A stretch of 7,049 nucleotides of DNA from CAZCFB01 sp964511535 (GTDB taxonomy: Bacteria > Myxococcota_A > Polyangia > GCA-2747355 > CAZCFB01): NCBI GenBank assembly GCA_964511535.1, contig CAZEFW010000266.1:1-7049 (forward strand). The letters are read 5' to 3'. The notes beneath the pieces are model-generated. The model saw only the letters and a list, made by a program, of their open reading frames with translations. It was not told the DNA's origin and made no database searches. Of the stretch, positions 6,005 to 7,049 are shown piece after piece. The stretch's first letter is position 1. Each line of letters starts with the position of its first letter. The translations under genes and the position numbers were made by a program.

Positions 6005-6732
6005 TACCTGCCGGCCACCATCGGCCGCGCGAACATCACCTGCGAGAAGTTCACCGGGATGTCCTTGGTCTTGGGCGGCTGGCACATGCCGGCCGAGGGG
6101 CAGGTGGCCTTGATGTTGGCCTTGGCGTCGATGGCCCAGCGCTGGCCGCCGGTGTCGCCCTTGAGGAACACGGTGTGCTTCAAGCCGCGGCGCTTGGAGG
6201 CCAGGGCCTTGCCCTTGGTCACCTTGACCCGCGTGGCGTTGCTCACCTCCACGCCGTGGCCCGCCTGTCCGGGGGTGGAGAAGCCCACGCCGACGCCCAC
6301 GCGCGGGTTGTCCTTCCTGGCGTCGACCTTGCTCATGTAGCCGCCCATGCCGTCCAGGGGCGTGACCTCGTAGCGGTTCTTGGCGCCCTTGGTCACCAGG
6401 TAGTAGGTGTTGACCGGCTTGTAGGGCCGGAAGCCGAACCGCGGCGGCGCCCCGGGAGGGCCCGTGCGCTTGGGCATGGCCGCGCCCACGATCCAGGCCT
6501 TGCCCTTGGGCCCCTTGAGGCCGCGGCTCTGGGACTTGGTGAGCTTTGTCTTGAACAGCTTGGCGCGCGGGTCGTAGCGCTTCTGCGCGTACTTCTTCAC
6601 CGCCTTCCACGCCTTGTTCGGCACCCAGGATGATCCCCGCCCGCGCCGACGCGCGTCGGCGTCGGTGGCCAGGATGGAAAAGAGGAAGGCCACCCCGAGG
6701 GTGGCGACGGCGATTCTGCTCCAGCTTCGCAT
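6004..6732 (-). CDS. Basic secreted protein of unknown function
   Basis: The frame is open further upstream to 6882, but the internal ATG at 6730-6732 (minus strand) is chosen. It has a good ribosome site 8 bases ahead and yields a Sec signal peptide (hydrophobic 7-22, Ala-Asp-Ala cleavage at 25-27). The mature part (28-242) is very rich in Lys and Arg with many Gly, Pro and Val, and begins with Arg-Arg-Arg-Gly-Arg-Gly. The only cysteines of the mature protein are Cys211 and Cys217, which could form a disulfide. No membrane helix is seen after the signal, and no family is recognised. The strong positive charge suggests binding to an anionic partner such as cell wall, polysaccharide or nucleic acid, but this is a guess. 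It is convergent with the fumarase genes and shares element D with them. Confidence 0.72.
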   Translation of the reverse strand: MRSWSRIAVATLGVAFLFSILATDADARRRGRGSSWVPNKAWKAVKKYAQKRYDPRAKLFKTKLTKSQSRGLKGPKGKAWIVGAAMPKRTGPPGAPPRFGFRPYKPVNTYYLVTKGAKNRYEVTPLDGMGGYMSKVDARKDNPRVGVGVGFSTPGQAGHGVEVSNATRVKVTKGKALASKRRGLKHTVFLKGDTGGQRWAIDAKANIKATCPSAGMCQPPKTKDIPVNFSQVMFARPMVAGR

Positions 6733-6740
6733 GGTCCTGT

Positions 6741-6747
6741 CTCCTTT
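6741..6747 (-). promoter_or_regulatory. Ribosome binding site that decides the start of the basic secreted protein
   Basis: On the minus strand this reads AAAGGAG, 8 bases before the ATG at 6732. Together with the signal peptide it favours that start over the longer open frame to 6882. Confidence 0.65.
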
Positions 6748-6763
6748 GTGACCCCGTGTCACA
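6747..6763. promoter_or_regulatory. 17-bp palindrome beside the ribosome site (TGTGAC-N5-GTCACA)
   Basis: Perfect 6-bp arms flank a 5-bp centre, and the site touches the ribosome binding site of the secreted-protein gene. It could be an operator or, in RNA, a hairpin that limits translation. It resembles a CRP-type site, but the spacing between the TGTGA and TCACA half-sites is 7 bases rather than the usual 6. Confidence 0.35.
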
Positions 6764-6977
6764 GTCGTTGGGGAGACGCGCTCGCCTCCCGCTCCTTTCG
6801 GATTCGATTTGGAGAAGGAACAGCTGCAGATTCCGGGCCACGCAGATATGGCCGCCGTAACTGGCTGAAATGTGAGATTCAACCCCGCCTGAGAGCCAGG
6901 CAGGGCGCCGCCGCGGACCTCACCGATTCTTGATTTCGGTCACGCGGCCCCGTCCGGAAATCGAAAGCACACCCCCC

Positions 6978-7012
6978 TGAAGTCTGAAGTCTGGAGTCTG
7001 AAGCCTGAAGCC
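6978..7012 (-). repeat. Heptad tandem repeat E (five units)
   Basis: Five units read on the plus strand: TGAAGTC, TGAAGTC, TGGAGTC, TGAAGCC, TGAAGCC. No inverted arm is present. The orientation matches the right arms of elements B and D, that is, the side downstream of a minus-strand gene. It is followed to the right by a GC hairpin and a probable minus-strand stop codon. The preceding stretch 6764-6977 contains no gene or signal that I can identify. Confidence 0.88.
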
Positions 7013-7031
7013 AGGGCCGCGAAGCGGCCCT
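7013..7031 (-). terminator. GC hairpin overlapping a probable minus-strand stop codon
   Basis: AGGGCCGC (7013-7020) pairs perfectly with GCGGCCCT (7024-7031). On the minus strand the loop reads TTC, and the stem starts with the AG of a TAG stop, exactly as at the fumarase beta end. Heptad repeat E follows. Confidence 0.5.
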
Positions 7032-7049
7032 AAACCTTGCCCTCGTTCA
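7030..7049 (-). CDS. Probable 3' end of a minus-strand gene running off the right edge
   Basis: On the minus strand the last codons read Asn-Glu-Gly-Lys-Val-stop (TAG at 7030-7032). The sequence is far too short to identify a product. The call rests on the stop-hairpin-heptad layout shared with the other gene ends in the window. Confidence 0.35.

Noticed and set aside
6004..6882. Longer start for the basic secreted protein (292 residues)
   Set aside because: The first 50 residues would bury the signal peptide, and the ribosome site fits the start at 6732.

Overview
The window is GC-rich chromosomal DNA with seven complete protein genes and probably the last few codons of an eighth at the right edge. 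The organism is most likely a deltaproteobacterium in the old sense, such as Myxococcota or a relative. This is inferred from the GC-rich codons, a Sec-exported outer-membrane barrel protein, and two lipoproteins, one with a Pro-Asp-Leu-Ala-like linker of a kind I associate with those bacteria. No rRNA, tRNA, CRISPR array, phage gene, transposase or integrase is visible.

Layout. Positions 1-99 hold a heptad repeat and a TATAAT box. Positions 100-2829 (+) hold a two-gene unit: an IPT/TIG-like lipoprotein with two C-terminal membrane helices, then a sodium:solute symporter that starts 3 bases after the lipoprotein stop. A convergent outer-membrane barrel gene follows at 2953-3732 (-). A small Cys-containing lipoprotein diverges from it at 3840-4382 (+). 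The two-subunit class I [4Fe-4S] fumarase lies at 4461-5898 (+), with its genes overlapping by 8 bases. A strongly basic secreted protein of unknown function is convergent to it at 6004-6732 (-). Positions 6764-6977 hold nothing I can identify. At the right edge a probable minus-strand gene ends with TAG at 7030.

The genes look ordinary. Fumarase is a TCA-cycle or fumarate-metabolism enzyme; the lipoprotein and symporter probably act together in the inner membrane; the rest are envelope or secreted proteins. Nothing ties the symporter to the fumarase functionally.

The most unusual feature is between the genes. All five longer intergenic stretches carry tandem 7-bp repeats of one loose family (GRCTNNN on one strand, NNNAGYC on the other). 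At the two convergent gene junctions the repeats form a near-identical layout: four heptads, a 22-29 nt spacer, then four inverted heptads. The two arms match each other within an element, although the heptad sequence differs between elements. Four of the gene ends also place a perfect GC-rich triloop hairpin at or over the stop codon, directly followed by heptads. This looks like a repeated 3'-end module, possibly a bidirectional terminator or a mobile or gene-converting repeat family.
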